The notes beneath the pieces were generated by a model that saw nothing but the letters and a program-made list of their open reading frames with translations, did not search any database and was not told where the DNA came from. 64,000 bases of DNA from Amycolatopsis arida (GTDB taxonomy: Bacteria; Actinomycetota; Actinomycetes; Mycobacteriales; Pseudonocardiaceae), in contig NZ_FOWW01000014.1 in the NCBI RefSeq assembly GCF_900115565.1, positions 43,035 to 107,034 of the forward strand, given 5' to 3'. Below are positions 46,221-56,197 of this stretch, piece by piece. The position numbers and the translations under genes are program-made. Numbering within the stretch: the first letter of the stretch is position 1; each line of letters begins with the position of its first letter.

Positions 46221-47135
46221 TCAGCCGAGCGCGGCGCGCAGGTCGGCGTAGCCGGGGCCGAGCCGGCGCAGGATCTCCACCGCCGCCGCGGTGTCCCCGG
46301 TGACCAGGTGGTACTGCAGCCCGCCGAACGACCGGGCCTGCCGCTCGGCGACCGCGGCGGCGGCGGGCCGGTCGACCTCGGCCAGCCACCATGCGGCGTC
46401 GGCCAGCCGGCGGGCGGCGAGCGGCACCGCGAAACGCACCAGGTGGGCGTGCACGTCCGCGGGCGGTCCCGCGGCCACCCGGTCGGCCAGCAGGGCCAGC
46501 GCGGCCGGCCCGCCGACGGAGCCAGGCTCCGGTCGGGCGCCCTCGCCGGCGCCGTCCAGCCACCGCGCGGCGGCCGGCAGTGCCGCGCGCACCGCCGCGC
46601 GCACGTCGACCTCCCGCACGCGGCGGAACCGGCTGCGCAGCTCGAAGGGCTCGGGGGCGTAGGCGATGGACTCGGCGCGCCACGCCGCGACGAACTCCGC
46701 GACCGGCAGGGTGCCGAACGGAAATCCGTGCGGGTCGTGCACGCGAACGATGTCGTCGTCCATTCCGAGAACCACCAGATAATGGTCGGCGCCGATCGCG
46801 CCGCCGGCGTCCGGCCAGTAGCGCAGCAGCCCGAGCTCAACCGGACCGACCAGCACCGGCCCGGCAGCGCACTCCGCGCGCAGCCGCGCGACCGCCTCCT
46901 CCTCGCTGCCTCCCGCCGCACGGTGGCAAGTCCAGCCGAGCCGGTCGACCGCGGTGTCGATGCCCAGCCGCGGGTCCCAGCCGTGGGGGTCGAAGAACGG
47001 CAGGTCGCCGGCGAGCTGCGCGCCGAAGGGGGATCCGGTGAGCACCTCGATCGCCGAAGCATCGCCGATCGCCGGCCCGCCAATCATCGCGAGTGAGTTG
47101 GAATAACAGTAGGGAACCGAACCAAGGAATCGCAC
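46221..47135 (-). CDS. BtrH N-terminal domain protein (peptidase/acyltransferase-like)
   Basis: The 304-residue protein begins VRFLGSVPYCYSNSLAMIGG, matching the BtrH N-terminal domain whose Cys is the nucleophile. It continues with ADHYLVVLGMDDDIVRVHDPHGFPFGTLPVAEFVAAW, a papain-like His and Asp/Asn arrangement, and a C-terminal helical DUF4872-like region. BtrH itself moves an acyl group from a carrier protein onto an aminoglycoside, and other members act as amidases or acyltransferases. GTG 47135 is chosen because the domain starts there. No aminoglycoside or carrier protein gene is nearby. Confidence 0.78.
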   Translation of the reverse strand: MRFLGSVPYCYSNSLAMIGGPAIGDASAIEVLTGSPFGAQLAGDLPFFDPHGWDPRLGIDTAVDRLGWTCHRAAGGSEEEAVARLRAECAAGPVLVGPVELGLLRYWPDAGGAIGADHYLVVLGMDDDIVRVHDPHGFPFGTLPVAEFVAAWRAESIAYAPEPFELRSRFRRVREVDVRAAVRAALPAAARWLDGAGEGARPEPGSVGGPAALALLADRVAAGPPADVHAHLVRFAVPLAARRLADAAWWLAEVDRPAAAAVAERQARSFGGLQYHLVTGDTAAAVEILRRLGPGYADLRAALG

Positions 47136-47272
47136 GCGGCCCAGTCTGGCAAATTTCCCGGCAATTTCTCCACCGTGTGCGGGCAAGCTCGGGACGCGGG
47201 CGGGGCCGGCCGATCCGCGCACCGCGCCGGCCGGCACTCCGGTCCGCGACCGCTGAATCCGAGGGCGGCTGC

Positions 47273-47856
47273 TCAGCCGGCCGGAGCGCCGCCACCGCCC
47301 CGGCCTCCCCTGGCCTGGATGCCGTCGAGGAGGCAGTCCAGGCCGAGGGTGAAGCTGGCGTCCCAGTCGGTGCCGACCAGCGGGCCGTGCGCCGCCAGGG
47401 TCGGGTACCGGTCGCGGTGGTCGGCCAGGTGCCGCCGGATGGCGGTGGCCTCCCGCCGCTCGTCGCCCGCCCGCGCGCTGAGCTGCATCAGCACCGAGCC
47501 GATGACGTAGTTGGACACCGCGTACGCCGCCGCGGCCAGGCGCGGCTCGGCGAGCCCCGCCGCGGCCAGCGTGGCGTGCAGGAACTCGCTGCGGGCCAGC
47601 ACGTTCGGGCCCAGCAGCGGCCGGCCGAGCAACGCCCCCGACCACGGGTGGCGCAGGAGGGTGCCGCGCCACCTGCCGACCAGCTCGGTCGCGTCGGCAC
47701 GCCAGTCGCCGCTGGCCGCCGGGATCTCGACCTCACCGAACACGTGGTCCAGCGCGAGGTCGAGCACGTCGTCCTTGGTGCGGACGTGCCAGTACAGCGT
47801 CGTGGAGCCGGTGTGCCCAGCCGCTCGGCGAGGCGGCGCATGGTCAGCTGGTCGGG
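47273..47856 (-). pseudogene. TetR regulator with lost N-terminus and frameshift
   Basis: The minus strand encodes DQLTMRRLAERLG in one frame and STTLYWHVRTKDDVLDLALDHVFGEVE onward in another, with an extra AC dinucleotide at the break. Normal relatives read RLGTGSTTLYWHV continuously. The C-terminal TetR domain through the stop at 47273 is intact. The N-terminal half of the HTH is absent because the frame runs directly into the truncated ABC-F gene on the other strand. Confidence 0.72.
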
Positions 47857-49380
47857 CCGAACGGCGCGGGCAAGACCACCCTGCTGCGGCTCGTCGCGGG
47901 CGACCTGCGGCCGGCCGAGGGGCGGGTGGCCCGCTCCGGCGGGCTGGGCGTGCTGCGCCAGTTCGTCGGCACCGTCCGCGACCGGCGCACGGTGCACGAC
48001 CTGCTGGTGTCGGTGGCCCCGGACCGGGTCCGCGCGGCCGTGGCCGAGCTGGCGCGGGCGGAGCGCGCGCTGGCCGAGCGCGACGACGAGCCGGCCCAAC
48101 TGGCCTACGCCCAGGCGCTGGCCGACTACGGTGACGCCGGCGGCTACGACCTCGAGGTCGTGTGGGACACCTGCGCCACGGCCGCGCTGGGGCTGCCGTA
48201 CCCGGAGGCGCGCGACCGCCCGGTGCGGTCGCTGTCCGGCGGGGAGCAGAAGCGGCTGGTGCTCGAGGCGTTGCTGCGGGGGCCGGACGAGGTGCTGCTG
48301 CTCGACGAGCCGGACAACTACCTGGACGTGCCGGCCAAGGAGTGGCTGGAGCAGCGGCTGCGGGAGACCCGCAAGACGGTGCTGGTGGTCTCACACGACC
48401 GGCAACTGCTGGCCAACGCCGCCGACCGCATCGTGACGGTCGAGTCGCGCGGGGTGTGGGTGCACGGCGGTGGGTTCGACACCTACGCACGGGGGCGGCG
48501 GGACCGGATCGCGCGGCTGGCGGAGCGGCGCCGGCGATGGAACGAGGAGCACGCCAAGCTCCGGCGGCTGGTGCACACGCTGCGGCAGACCGCGGCGAAC
48601 AACGACTCGGTGGCCTCCGCGTACCGCGCGGCGCGGACCCGGCTGGCCCGGTTCGAGGAGGTCGGCCCTCCCGAGCGCCCGCCGAAGGAGCAGAACGTGC
48701 GGATGCGGCTGCGCGGCGGGCGCACCGGCAAGCGCGCGGTGATCTGCGAGGGCCTCGCGCTGACCGGGTTGACCCGCCCGTTCGACCTGGAGGTCTGGTA
48801 CGGCGAGCGGCTCGGGGTGGTGGGCGCCAACGGGACCGGGAAGTCGCACCTGCTCCGGCTGCTCGCCGAGGCGGCCGGCGGCGCCCCCTCCACTGACCCG
48901 CCCACGGTGCCGCACACCGGGTCGGTGCGGCTGGGAGCGCGCGTGGTGCCCGGCCGCTTCGTGCAGACCCACACCCGGCCCGACCTGCACGGCCGTACCC
49001 CGGCGGAGATCGTCACCGGGGAGTACGCGATGACGCTGAACGAGGCGATGTCCGCGCTCGCCCGCTACGAGCTGGCGGCGGCCGGCGCGCAGCGGTTCGA
49101 GACGCTCTCCGGTGGACAGCAGGCGCGGCTGCAGATCCTGCTGCTCGAGCTGTCCGGCGCGACGCTGCTGCTGCTCGACGAGCCGACCGACAACCTCGAC
49201 CTCGCCAGTGCCGAGGCGTTGCAACGCGGGCTGGACGAGCTCTCCGGCACGGTGCTCGCCGTCACCCACGACCGCTGGTTCGCCGCCGACCTCGACCGGT
49301 ACCTCGTGCTCGGCACCGACGGCACGGTCCGCGAGTCCGCCGAGCCGGTGTGGCACGACACCGCCGGCAGCCGCGCCTAG
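47848..49380 (+). pseudogene. ABC-F ATPase truncated at its N-terminus
   Basis: The open frame begins inside the first ATPase at LVGPNGAGKTTLLRLVAGDLRPAEG, so the roughly 25 residues before Walker A and the start codon are missing. The rest is intact: SLSGGEQKRLVLEALLRGPDEVLLLDEPDNYLD, the linker, VVGANGTGKSHLLRLLAEAAGG, and TLSGGQQARLQILLLELSGATLLLLDEPTDNLDL. The first in-frame start downstream (GTG 47926) would lose the first Walker A. ABC-F proteins protect ribosomes from antibiotics. Loss of function is likely. It shares its break point with the TetR remnant. Confidence 0.72.
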
Positions 49381-50253
49381 TCACGTCGCGAGGAGGTCAC
49401 GCAGCGCCTCGATGACCGTGGCCGGGGCCTCCTCGGCCATGAAGTGGCCGGAGGAGACCGTGATGTGGGTCAACGCGGGTGCCCACGCCCGCCAGCGGGC
49501 GGCGGCGTCGAACCCGAGGGCGGCGCCCCAGTCCCGCTGGAGCACGGTCACCGGCATGCGGAGCTGGGTTCCGGCCTCCCGATCGGCGATGTCGTCGTCC
49601 ACGTCGACCGTGGCCGAGGCCCGATAGTCGGCGACGATCGACGGGACGGCGTCGCGGGAGGCACGCAGGTACTCGGCCCTGATCTCCGCGGGAACGGCCG
49701 CGGGGTCCTCGACCCACGCGTCGAGGAAGTGGCCGAAGAACACGTCCGGGCACGCCCCGATCATCCGTTCGGGCAGGTCAGTGGGCTGGGCCATGAGGTA
49801 GAGGTGGAAGCCGACGGCCGCGAGCGTGCCACGCATCACCTCCCACATGTCCACGGTGGGCAGCACGTCGAGCGCGGCGAGCCGGGTGATCGTGTCCGGG
49901 TGGTCGAGCCCGGCGCGGAACGCGACGAGGGCACCGCGGTCGTGCCCGGCCACCGCGAAGCGCCGGTGACCGAGGGCGGCGGCGAGCGCGACGACGTCGT
50001 CGGCCATGGTGCGCTTGGCGTAGGCCCGCCCTTCGCGGTCGGCGGGCTTGTCGCTGTCGCCGTAACCGCGCAGGTCGGGGCAGATGACCGTGTGGTCGCC
50101 GGCGAGGTCGGCCGCGACGTGCCGCCACATCAGGTGGGTCTGCGGGAAGCCGTGCAGGAGCACCACGGGGTCGCCGGAGCCGGCGACGGCGACGGTGAGC
50201 GCGACGCCGTCGGCGACGGTGATCCGCTGGTAGTGGAATCCGGGGAGACGCAC
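49381..50253 (-). CDS. Alpha/beta hydrolase, haloacetate dehalogenase/epoxide hydrolase-like
   Basis: The 290-residue enzyme has the oxyanion motif LLHGFPQTHLMWRH, CPDLRGYGDSDKP, and the nucleophile elbow AGHDRGALVAF with Asp, which fits fluoroacetate dehalogenases and epoxide hydrolases. The catalytic His lies in SSGHFMAEEAP. Asp as nucleophile means hydrolysis of C-halogen or epoxide bonds and not esters. GTG 50253 has an AAAGGA site. It is convergent with the ABC-F remnant with no gap and divergent from the BTAD regulator. Confidence 0.88.
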   Translation of the reverse strand: MRLPGFHYQRITVADGVALTVAVAGSGDPVVLLHGFPQTHLMWRHVAADLAGDHTVICPDLRGYGDSDKPADREGRAYAKRTMADDVVALAAALGHRRFAVAGHDRGALVAFRAGLDHPDTITRLAALDVLPTVDMWEVMRGTLAAVGFHLYLMAQPTDLPERMIGACPDVFFGHFLDAWVEDPAAVPAEIRAEYLRASRDAVPSIVADYRASATVDVDDDIADREAGTQLRMPVTVLQRDWGAALGFDAAARWRAWAPALTHITVSSGHFMAEEAPATVIEALRDLLAT

Positions 50254-50400
50254 GGCTCGGTCCTTTCGGGGTCGGGTCGGCACCGCGCTCAGGTGCCGCG
50301 TCACCAGCCTCGGGGGTGGGAGTCAGCAGCCGATCAGCACGGGCCGAGCGTCGCCCGGACCGCCGGGGGGCGCGGCTAGAGTCCGCGGGGAGGGGTGATC

Positions 50401-53400
50401 GTGACGGCGGTGCGATTCGGAGTGCTCGGTCCGCTGACGGCCGAGGGTGCGGCGGGACCGCTCGCTCTCCGCGGGCCGCGGCACCGCGCGGTGTTGGCGC
50501 GGTTGCTGGTCGCGCGGCGGCGGGTCGTGCCGGTGCGCCGGCTGGTCGACGACCTGTGGGACGCGCCGCCGGAGGGCGCCGTCGGCGCGGTGCAGACGTT
50601 CGTGGCCGCGTTGCGACGGGCACTGGAGCCCGAGCGGCCGGCACGGGCCCCCGCCCGGTTGCTGGTGACCCAGGCGCCGGGATACGCCCTGCTCGCGACG
50701 CCGGACTCGGTCGACGCGTGGCGGTTCGAGACCGCGGTGTCTGAGTGCGGACGGTTGCTCGCCCACGGTTCGGTCGACGCCGCGCTGGCGCGAGCGGACG
50801 AGGCGATCGGGCTGTGGCGGGGGCCCGCGTACGCGGAGTTCGGCGAGTACGCATGGGCCGGCGGCGAGGTCGCCCGGCTGGACGAGCTGCGGCTGCTGGC
50901 CGTGGAGCGACGCACGGAGGCGCTGGTCGAGCTGGGGCGCGCGGCCGAGGCCGTGCCGGAGCTGGAGACCCATCTCGACGACCACCCCTGGCGCGAGGAC
51001 GCCTGGCGGCTACTGGGACTGGCCCTGTACCGGAGCGGCCGGCAGGGTGACGCGCTGGGCGCGCTGCGCCGCGCGCGCCGGGCGCTGGCCGACGACCTCG
51101 GCGTCGACCCCGGACCCGGGCTGCGGCAACTGGAGTCGGACATCCTCGCGCACGCACCACACCTGCGACCGCGCGGAACGTCCACTCCCGCCGTCGTCCG
51201 GGCGGCCGATCGAGCCGCCGAGGACGGCCCGCCCCTGGTGGGCCGGGCCGGCGAGCTGGCCCGCCTGGCGGAGGCGGCCACGAACGCCGCCACCCGTGGC
51301 CGGCTTCGGCTCGCGCTGGTGTCCGGCGAGGCCGGCGCGGGCAAGACCGCGCTGGCCGAGGCCGTCACCACGCGGCTGGCCGCCCGGGGATGGACCACCG
51401 CGTGGGGCGGCAACCCGGACGGCGCGCCCGCCGCCTGGCCGTGGACCCGGCTGCTCACCACGCTGGCCGGCGCCGGACACGGGCCCGCGCCCCCGCCGGC
51501 GCGCCCGGGCGCGGCCGATCCCGTCCTGGCGCGGTTCCACTGGCACCGCGCCGTGGCCGGCTACCTCGCCAGGGTCGCGCGGCACGCTCCGCTGCTGCTG
51601 GTCCTCGACGACCTGCACCGGGCCGGCGAGGAGACCCTGGCGTTGCTGACCTCCGTGGTCGCCGACCCGGTCGCCGAGCCGGTGTTGGTGGTGGCGACCT
51701 ACCGCACCACCGACGTCCCCGGCGCGCTGACCGCGTTCCTCGGCCGGGTCGCCCGCGCCGAGCCGACCAGGATCCACCTCGGTGGGCTCGGGCCGGCGGA
51801 GGTGCCCGAACTCGTGCGCGCCACCCTCGGCCGGGACGTGGACGGCGACACCGCACGCACGATCGGGCAGCGCAGCGGCGGCAACCCGTTCTTCGTCCGG
51901 GAGCTCGCCCGGCTGCTCGACTCCGAAGGCCCCGGCGCGCTGTCCTCCGTGCCCCCTGGTGTACGTGACCTCGTCCGCCACCGCGTGACGACGCTGCCCG
52001 AGCCCGTCCGGCGGGTGCTGCGGCGGGCCGCCGTGATCGGCATCGAGGTCGACGTCGACGTCCTGGTCGCGCTCACCGGTGAGCGGCCTCCCGTGCTCGA
52101 CCTCCTCGAGCGGGCCGTGGCGCGGGGATTCCTCGTGGAGCTCGCCGCGGGGCGGTTCCGGTTCGCCCACGAGCTCATCCGCGACACGCTGTACCACGAC
52201 CTGTCCCGGTCGCGCCGGGCGCGCTGGCACGCCGCGGTCGCCGAGGCGATCGAGCGGCTCCGCCCCGGCGACGTCGAGTCGCTGGCCCAGCACTACCTCC
52301 TCGCCGGCGACCCCACGACCGCGGAACCGGCCGCCCGCCACGCGCGCGCCGCCGCGGAGCGGGCCGAACGCCGGTTCGCGCCGCACGAGGCGGCGCGGCT
52401 GTGGGAGGCCGCGCTCGGCGCCCACGACCGCGCGGGCGACGAGGACCCCAGGGCGCGGCTCGACCTGATGACGGGGTGGGCGCGCGCACTGGCCCTGACC
52501 GGCGCCCTCGACCGGGCCAGGCGGCTGCGCGCGGACGCGCTCGACGTCGCGGAGAGCGTCGGCGACCCGGGGTTGACCGCACGGGTGATCGGGGCCTTCG
52601 ACGTGCCCGCGAGCTGGACCGAGCACGACGACCCCGAGCTCGCCGGCCGGCTCGCCGCGGTCACCGAGCGCACCCTGGCCGCCCTCCCCCGCGACGCGAC
52701 CGCGCACCGGAGCCGGCTGCTGTCCACCCTCGCGATGGAGCTGCGCAACACCGGCGGGGAGCGAGCCCGCGCGGCGGCGCGGGAGGCCGAGACGCTCGCG
52801 CGCCGCGTCGGCGACCCCGCCCTGCTCGCCTTCGCCCTCAACGCCCGCTTCCTGCAGGCGTTCGAGCGCGCCGGGCTCGCGCCGCACCGGGCGCGCCTCG
52901 GCACCGACCTCGTCGACGTGGCCTCCCGGCACGGCCTGGTGAGCTTCGAGGTGCTCGGCCACCTCGTCCTGCTCCAGGCCCACTGCGCGCTGGCCGACTT
53001 CGCCACCGCCGACCGGCACGCGGGCGCGGCCGACCGGCTCGGCGAGGATCACCAGCTGCCACTGGTGGGCGTGCTCACCCAGTGGTACCGGGCGCTGCGC
53101 AGCGCCGTCACCGGACCACCCGACGAGGCCGAGGCCGCCTATCGCGCCGCGGCCATCCGGCTGGCCGGGACCGGGATGACCGGGCTGGACAGCGGCCTTC
53201 TCCCCCTCGCCCTGCTCTGCCACCGCGTCCAGCACGGTCGGCCCGCGGGCACCGACCCGCGTACCGACTTCGGCCGCTACGCCCCCTGGTGCCGGCCACT
53301 CCAACTGTTGGCTGCCGGCGACGTCGCGCGGGTCGGGCAGGTGGCGCGCGGCATCCCCGACTCCCCCGGGGACCTGCTCCTCGAGGCCCGCGCCTGCCTG

Positions 53401-53679
53401 CACGCCGTCGTCGCCCTGCACCTCGGCGACCGTCCGACCATGGAACGCCGCTACGCCGACCTGCGGCCCGCCGCCGACGAGCTCGCCGGGGCCGGCAGCG
53501 GGTTGCTCACCCTCCGACCCGTCGCGCACCACCTCGGCGATCTCGCGGCCACGCTGGGCCGCCGCCGGGCCGCCGCCGAGCACTACCGGCACGCCGTGGA
53601 CGTGGCCACCCGCGCCGGCGCGCCGCACTGGATCCGTGCCGCCCGCGCCGCGCTCGACCGGGTCGCCGCCCACGAGTAG
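50401..53679 (+). CDS. BTAD/SARP-type regulator with AAA ATPase (AfsR-like)
   Basis: The 1092-residue protein has an OmpR-like winged HTH (about 1-95: VRFGVLGPLTAEGAAGPLALRGPRHRAVL, RRLVDDLWDAPPEGAVGAVQTFVAALRRAL), a bacterial transcriptional activation domain (about 100-245) and an ATPase with Walker A SGEAGAGKTALAEA (about 311) and LLLVLDDLHRAGEE. A helical TPR-like region fills the C-terminal half. Such proteins activate secondary-metabolite or metabolic genes. GTG 50401 is preferred over 50395 because the GGGAGGGG site needs the spacing. The target is unknown. The divergent hydrolase gene is a candidate. Confidence 0.9.
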   Translation: MTAVRFGVLGPLTAEGAAGPLALRGPRHRAVLARLLVARRRVVPVRRLVDDLWDAPPEGAVGAVQTFVAALRRALEPERPARAPARLLVTQAPGYALLATPDSVDAWRFETAVSECGRLLAHGSVDAALARADEAIGLWRGPAYAEFGEYAWAGGEVARLDELRLLAVERRTEALVELGRAAEAVPELETHLDDHPWREDAWRLLGLALYRSGRQGDALGALRRARRALADDLGVDPGPGLRQLESDILAHAPHLRPRGTSTPAVVRAADRAAEDGPPLVGRAGELARLAEAATNAATRGRLRLALVSGEAGAGKTALAEAVTTRLAARGWTTAWGGNPDGAPAAWPWTRLLTTLAGAGHGPAPPPARPGAADPVLARFHWHRAVAGYLARVARHAPLLLVLDDLHRAGEETLALLTSVVADPVAEPVLVVATYRTTDVPGALTAFLGRVARAEPTRIHLGGLGPAEVPELVRATLGRDVDGDTARTIGQRSGGNPFFVRELARLLDSEGPGALSSVPPGVRDLVRHRVTTLPEPVRRVLRRAAVIGIEVDVDVLVALTGERPPVLDLLERAVARGFLVELAAGRFRFAHELIRDTLYHDLSRSRRARWHAAVAEAIERLRPGDVESLAQHYLLAGDPTTAEPAARHARAAAERAERRFAPHEAARLWEAALGAHDRAGDEDPRARLDLMTGWARALALTGALDRARRLRADALDVAESVGDPGLTARVIGAFDVPASWTEHDDPELAGRLAAVTERTLAALPRDATAHRSRLLSTLAMELRNTGGERARAAAREAETLARRVGDPALLAFALNARFLQAFERAGLAPHRARLGTDLVDVASRHGLVSFEVLGHLVLLQAHCALADFATADRHAGAADRLGEDHQLPLVGVLTQWYRALRSAVTGPPDEAEAAYRAAAIRLAGTGMTGLDSGLLPLALLCHRVQHGRPAGTDPRTDFGRYAPWCRPLQLLAAGDVARVGQVARGIPDSPGDLLLEARACLHAVVALHLGDRPTMERRYADLRPAADELAGAGSGLLTLRPVAHHLGDLAATLGRRRAAAEHYRHAVDVATRAGAPHWIRAARAALDRVAAHE

Positions 53680-53739
53680 CCGGCGGCCGCGGGCCGCTGC
53701 CCCCTGCCCTCGGCTACGGTGACCATCGAGGAGGCGGAC

Positions 53740-53832
53740 ATGCCCGACCACGACGAGACCGTGCGGGACCGGGGGCGCGGCAAGGCCGGCATCATCGAAC
53801 GCCTCGCCGTGACCAAGCCGGCCGGCGGCTGA
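53740..53832 (+). CDS. 30-residue peptide with good ribosome binding site
   Basis: ATG 53740 follows GAGGAGG with 5 nt spacing and encodes MPDHDETVRDRGRGKAGIIE and RLAVTKPAGG. GTG 53719 in frame would add seven residues (VTIEEAD). I do not recognise it. It ends 12 bp before the ADP-ribosylhydrolase gene, so it may be a short upstream coding sequence or leader peptide. It is too short to be sure. Confidence 0.35.
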   Translation: MPDHDETVRDRGRGKAGIIERLAVTKPAGG

Positions 53833-53844
53833 GGACTTCCCGCC

Positions 53845-54780
53845 GTGACCCCCTCCGTTTCCCGCGACCGGGCACTGGGTCTCCTCCTCGGCGGAGCGCT
53901 GGGCGACGCGTTGGGCGCGCCGTTCGAGGGCAGGGCGGCCGTCGACGCCGCCGAGATCGCGGCGGTCGAGCGCGCGGCGAATCCGCTGGCCCACACCGAC
54001 GACACCGCGCTCACCCTCGCGCTCGCCGCGCACCTCGCCGCCCGCCGGGACGACCACGGTGGGCTCGTCGACCCGGACGCCCTCGCCCGCGAGCTCGCCG
54101 CGGCCTGGCGGGCCGAGCCGTGGCGCGGCTACGGGCCGGGGGCCGCGCGGGTGTTCGAGCTGATCGACAACGGGACACCCTGGCGTGCGGCGGCATCGGC
54201 CGCGTTCGGCGGCGCGGGCTCCTTCGGCAACGGCGCGGCCATGCGGGTGGCACCGGTCGCGCTCGTGACCACGAGCGCGCGGCAGGCGGCCGAGCTGGGC
54301 GCGCGCACCGGCGAGCTCACCCACGCCCACGAGCACGGCCGGTTCGGCGCCGCCACCCAGGCCGCCGCGGCCTACCTCGCCCTGCGCGGCGACCCGGCGC
54401 GGCCGGTGGACGTCACCCGCTTCCTGCGCGAGCTCCACAGGGCGGTGCCGTCCCGGCCGTGGCACGAGAAGCTCAACCGCGTCGCCGAGCTCGTCCGCAC
54501 GGCCGCGGAGCCCGAGCACGCGGCCCGCGCCCTCGGCAACGACGTCTCCGCGCTGGGCTCGGTGCCCGCGGCGGTGCTGGCGTTCCTCCAGCACCCCGAC
54601 GACCCGGTCGCCACCCTCCGCTACGCGCTCCGCGTCGCCGGCGACGCCGACACCATCGCCGCGATGGCCGGCGCGCTCGCCGGGGCCCGGTGCGGGGCGG
54701 GTGCCTTCCCCCGCGCCTGGGTCGACCGGCTGGAGGCCGCCGCGGCCCTCCACGAGCTGGCCGGCCGCCTGGCGGGGTGA
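53845..54780 (+). CDS. ADP-ribosylglycohydrolase family protein
   Basis: The 311-residue helical protein has the metal-binding motifs of ADP-ribosylhydrolases: GALGDALGAPFEG near the start, HTDDTALTLALA (TDD), and VAGDADTIAAMAGALAGAR (DADT) near the end, with AGSFGNGAAMRVAPVAL in between. Two Mg ions bound by these Asp/Thr residues hydrolyse ADP-ribose-protein or related N-/O-glycosidic bonds in the cytosol. GTG 53845 is the start. It is convergent with the nuo-like operon. Confidence 0.92.
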   Translation: MTPSVSRDRALGLLLGGALGDALGAPFEGRAAVDAAEIAAVERAANPLAHTDDTALTLALAAHLAARRDDHGGLVDPDALARELAAAWRAEPWRGYGPGAARVFELIDNGTPWRAAASAAFGGAGSFGNGAAMRVAPVALVTTSARQAAELGARTGELTHAHEHGRFGAATQAAAAYLALRGDPARPVDVTRFLRELHRAVPSRPWHEKLNRVAELVRTAAEPEHAARALGNDVSALGSVPAAVLAFLQHPDDPVATLRYALRVAGDADTIAAMAGALAGARCGAGAFPRAWVDRLEAAAALHELAGRLAG

Positions 54781-54796
54781 TCGCCCCGGGAACCGG

Positions 54797-56197
54797 TCAC
54801 GCCGCCACGGCGGCCAGCACCACACCCGCGCCGACACCCACCAGCAACGTCGCCGCGCCGGCGGTGTAGGCGGTGCCGCGGGCCCAGCGTGCCCGCGCCC
54901 CACCCTCGCGAGTCCCGGCCTCCCGGAACAGCGGCGCGATCCAGCGCAGGTAGTAGAACACGCTGGCCACCGTGTTCACCGCGGCCAGCACCACCAGCCA
55001 GCCGAGCCCGGCGTCCAGCCCGGCGGTGAACACGGTCAGCTTGCCGGCGAACACCGCCGTCGGTGGGGTGCCGACGAACCCCAGCAGACACACCACGAGG
55101 GTGAGCGCCAGCAACGGGTCCCGATAGAACAGTCCACTGTAGTCGGACAGCTGATGGGCGCCGGGGCGCGCGGCGACGACCGCGAACGCGCCGAGGTTGG
55201 TCACCGTGTACCCCACCAGGTACAGCAGCAGCGCCGGCCGGGCCAGCTCGGCGCCGGCGGCGGCCGGGGCGATCAGCAGGTACCCGACCTGGCTCACCGT
55301 GGAGTACCCGAGCAGCCGGCGCACGTCGTCCTGGCCGAACGCGGCGAGGTTGCCCAGCGTCATCGACGCCACGGCCAGCAGCGCGAGCAGCAGGGCCACC
55401 CCACCCGCGGCCGGCACCGCGTCGGTCACCAGCCGGTACAGCGCGGCGATCGCCCCGACCTTGGGGACGGTGGTGAGGAACGCGGCCACCCCGATCCCGG
55501 TGCCCTCCACCGCGTCGGGCAGCCAGAAGTGCCCTGGCACCGCGCCCGCCTTGAACAGCAGCCCGGCCGCCGTGGCCACCACCGCGCCCACCACCGCTGG
55601 CGGCGGGGCGGCGCGCAGCCCCTCCGCCAGCGCCGGGTAGCCGCTCGCCCCACCCAGTCCGAACAGGACGGTGATGCCGGCGAGCATGGTGATCCCCAGC
55701 AGCGCGCCGAACAGCGCCAGCTTGAGCGCGGCCTCGGTGCCCCCGGCATCCTTGCCGAACCCGGCCAGCGCGTAGAGCGGCACGGTGGCCAGCAGGTAGG
55801 CCGCGGCCAGCACCAGCAGGTCGTTCGCCCCGGCCAGCAGCACCGCGCCCAGCGCGGCCAGCAGCACCAGCGTCGCGAACTCGGTCTCCCGCGGGTGGTG
55901 TCGCACCTGGTCGCGGGAGATCGCGAGCACCAGCGGGACCGCACCGGCCACCACCGCCCGCACGACGTGCAGCGTGGCGTCGATCTGGTAGCCGGCGGAG
56001 AACACCGCGCGGTCCGGGCCGGCCGCGGCGACCGCGGTGGCCACCAGCGCGGCCAGCGCCGCGAGCGCGGCGACGGCGTGCGCCGGCCACTGCTGCCGCC
56101 GCGGCAGCCACAACCCGACCAGCAGGCTGGCGACCGCGCCGAGCAGCAGGCACAGCTCGGGCAGCAGCGCGAGGACGTCCATGCTGTGACCGGTCAC
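54797..56197 (-). CDS. nuoN: Complex I membrane subunit N (NuoN-like)
   Basis: The 466-residue protein has about 13-14 membrane helices and the antiporter-like core with helix 5 and 7 charges: LFKAGAVPGHFWLPDAVEG, VPKVGAIAALYRL and FGQDDVRRLLGYSTVSQVGYLL. It is last of the eight-gene operon, overlapping NuoM by GTGA (start GTG 56197; ATG 56182 possible). It forms a proton path in the membrane arm. Length is slightly below the usual 480-500. Confidence 0.88.
   Translation of the reverse strand: MTGHSMDVLALLPELCLLLGAVASLLVGLWLPRRQQWPAHAVAALAALAALVATAVAAAGPDRAVFSAGYQIDATLHVVRAVVAGAVPLVLAISRDQVRHHPRETEFATLVLLAALGAVLLAGANDLLVLAAAYLLATVPLYALAGFGKDAGGTEAALKLALFGALLGITMLAGITVLFGLGGASGYPALAEGLRAAPPPAVVGAVVATAAGLLFKAGAVPGHFWLPDAVEGTGIGVAAFLTTVPKVGAIAALYRLVTDAVPAAGGVALLLALLAVASMTLGNLAAFGQDDVRRLLGYSTVSQVGYLLIAPAAAGAELARPALLLYLVGYTVTNLGAFAVVAARPGAHQLSDYSGLFYRDPLLALTLVVCLLGFVGTPPTAVFAGKLTVFTAGLDAGLGWLVVLAAVNTVASVFYYLRWIAPLFREAGTREGGARARWARGTAYTAGAATLLVGVGAGVVLAAVAA

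Noticed and set aside
51010..54903. About 1,300-codon minus-strand frame
   Set aside because: It lies antisense to the BTAD regulator and the ADP-ribosylhydrolase, and its residues show no domain. It is a shadow frame.
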